Notes under the pieces: generated by a model | Databases searched by the model: none | What the model was told of the DNA's origin: nothing | Seen by the model: the letters and a program-made list of their open reading frames with translations, nothing else | Position numbers and translations under genes: made by a program | Shown here: one piece after another, positions 6,162 through 6,363 of the stretch | How positions within the stretch are numbered: the stretch's first letter is position 1 | Layout of the letters: each line of letters starts with the position of its first letter | From: an uncultured Selenomonadaceae bacterium | GTDB lineage: Bacteria; Bacillota; Negativicutes; Selenomonadales; Selenomonadaceae | Assembly (NCBI GenBank): GCA_958415865.1 | Contig: CATYZV010000114.1 | Span: 1 to 6,363 of the forward strand | Direction of reading: 5' to 3' | DNA: 6,363 nt

Positions 6162-6297
6162 TATAAATTATGCCTTTGAAAAATCAGCTCCGTTCCGACA
6201 ACGCTTACAAACTCGCTGCGCTCAGACAGTGTAAGCTAAAACCGTCTACACTGCACTGACTTTTCAATCTGCCTGCGGCAGAACGGCATAATTTATA
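6162..6297. repeat. 136-nt MITE-like or structured-RNA element with 13-bp inverted ends
   Basis: The ends, TATAAATTATGCC (6162-6174) and its exact complement (6285-6297), form a perfect 13-bp stem. Just inside, 6176-6187 pairs with 6256-6267 (12 positions, one A/C mismatch). Between those right arms lies a self-contained hairpin, 6268-6282 (6-bp stem, 3-nt loop), so the fold is a three-way junction. The centre (6188-6255) has a 7-bp hairpin (6203-6209 with 6230-6236) and a competing 7-bp stem (6227-6233 with 6247-6253). GCTCG occurs on both sides (6156-6160 and 6300-6304), 1 and 2 nt from the ends, a possible target duplication. No long reading frame is apparent. It could be a non-autonomous mobile element or a structured RNA. 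Confidence 0.65.
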
Positions 6298-6363
6298 ATG
6301 CTCGAAGATTTGTATTTATTGATCTCATAGCCGAATAAAGAGTAGTCAATAAAGTATTAATAC
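6298..6363. other. A+T-rich intergenic tail with a terminal palindrome
   Basis: No gene, RNA or convincing promoter is visible here. The last 10 nt, GTATTAATAC (6354-6363), form a perfect palindrome cut by the window edge, so a longer operator-like or hairpin sequence could continue beyond it. Short A+T-rich palindromes are common by chance. Confidence 0.3.

Noticed and set aside
6162..6297. tRNA or CRISPR in the structured non-coding region
   Set aside because: There are no cloverleaf landmarks (T-loop GTTCRA, CCA end, anticodon arm), and no regularly spaced direct repeats with spacers.
6294..6299. Outward TATAAT at the right end of the 136-nt element as a promoter
   Set aside because: There is no -35 box at 16-18 nt and no TG extension, and the hexamer mostly follows from the inverted-repeat sequence itself.
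1..6363. A novel defence, secretion or biosynthetic system in the coding part
   Set aside because: Every substantial plus-strand gene belongs to a known family with intact core motifs. Only the non-coding structure after queA remains unexplained.

Overview
The window looks like a stretch of bacterial chromosome from a Firmicutes-type organism, most likely of the Negativicutes (Selenomonadales/Acidaminococcales side). The reasons are the mix of strong AGGAGG-like ribosome binding sites, tight same-strand gene packing, a SpoIID-family cell-wall enzyme next to lgt and queA, roughly even base composition by eye, and frequent ATA isoleucine codons. The lineage is inferred from gene style, not from a search. 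Every protein gene lies on the plus strand, and almost all are recognisable housekeeping functions.

Layout. Positions 1-89 are an A+T-rich leader with a 13-14 nt imperfect direct repeat, followed by a MarR-type regulator (90-554). After a 75-nt gap with an extended -10 promoter candidate comes a close-packed run: a HAD-superfamily phosphatase (630-1214), tsaE (1237-1728), tsaB (best start TTG 1752, end 2477), rimI (best start ATG 2474, end 2944), lgt (2977-3828), a secreted SpoIID/LytB-domain protein (3833-5041) and queA (best start ATG 5073, end 6095). Intergenic gaps run from a 4-nt overlap to about 32 nt, so this is probably one operon, perhaps with internal promoters in front of tsaE and lgt.

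How the genes relate. tsaE and tsaB supply two of the proteins that make N6-threonylcarbamoyladenosine (t6A) at tRNA position 37. queA makes the epoxyqueuosine precursor at tRNA position 34. rimI acetylates a protein N-terminus (ribosomal S18 in the classic case). So tRNA and ribosome maturation is one theme. lgt (lipoprotein lipidation) and the SpoIID-type glycan cleaver form an envelope theme. The usual partners tsaD (for tsaE/tsaB/rimI) and tgt (for queA) are not in the window.

The 268 nt after queA hold no convincing gene but are dense in secondary structure. There is a 16-bp near-perfect inverted repeat just past the stop codon. Next is a 136-nt element (6162-6297) bounded by perfect 13-bp inverted ends, with an inner 12-bp stem, a side hairpin forming a three-way junction, two competing internal stems and a possible GCTCG flanking duplication. 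This MITE-like or structured-RNA element is the least explained part of the window. I see no evidence of a new defence or biosynthetic system; the coding part is ordinary.
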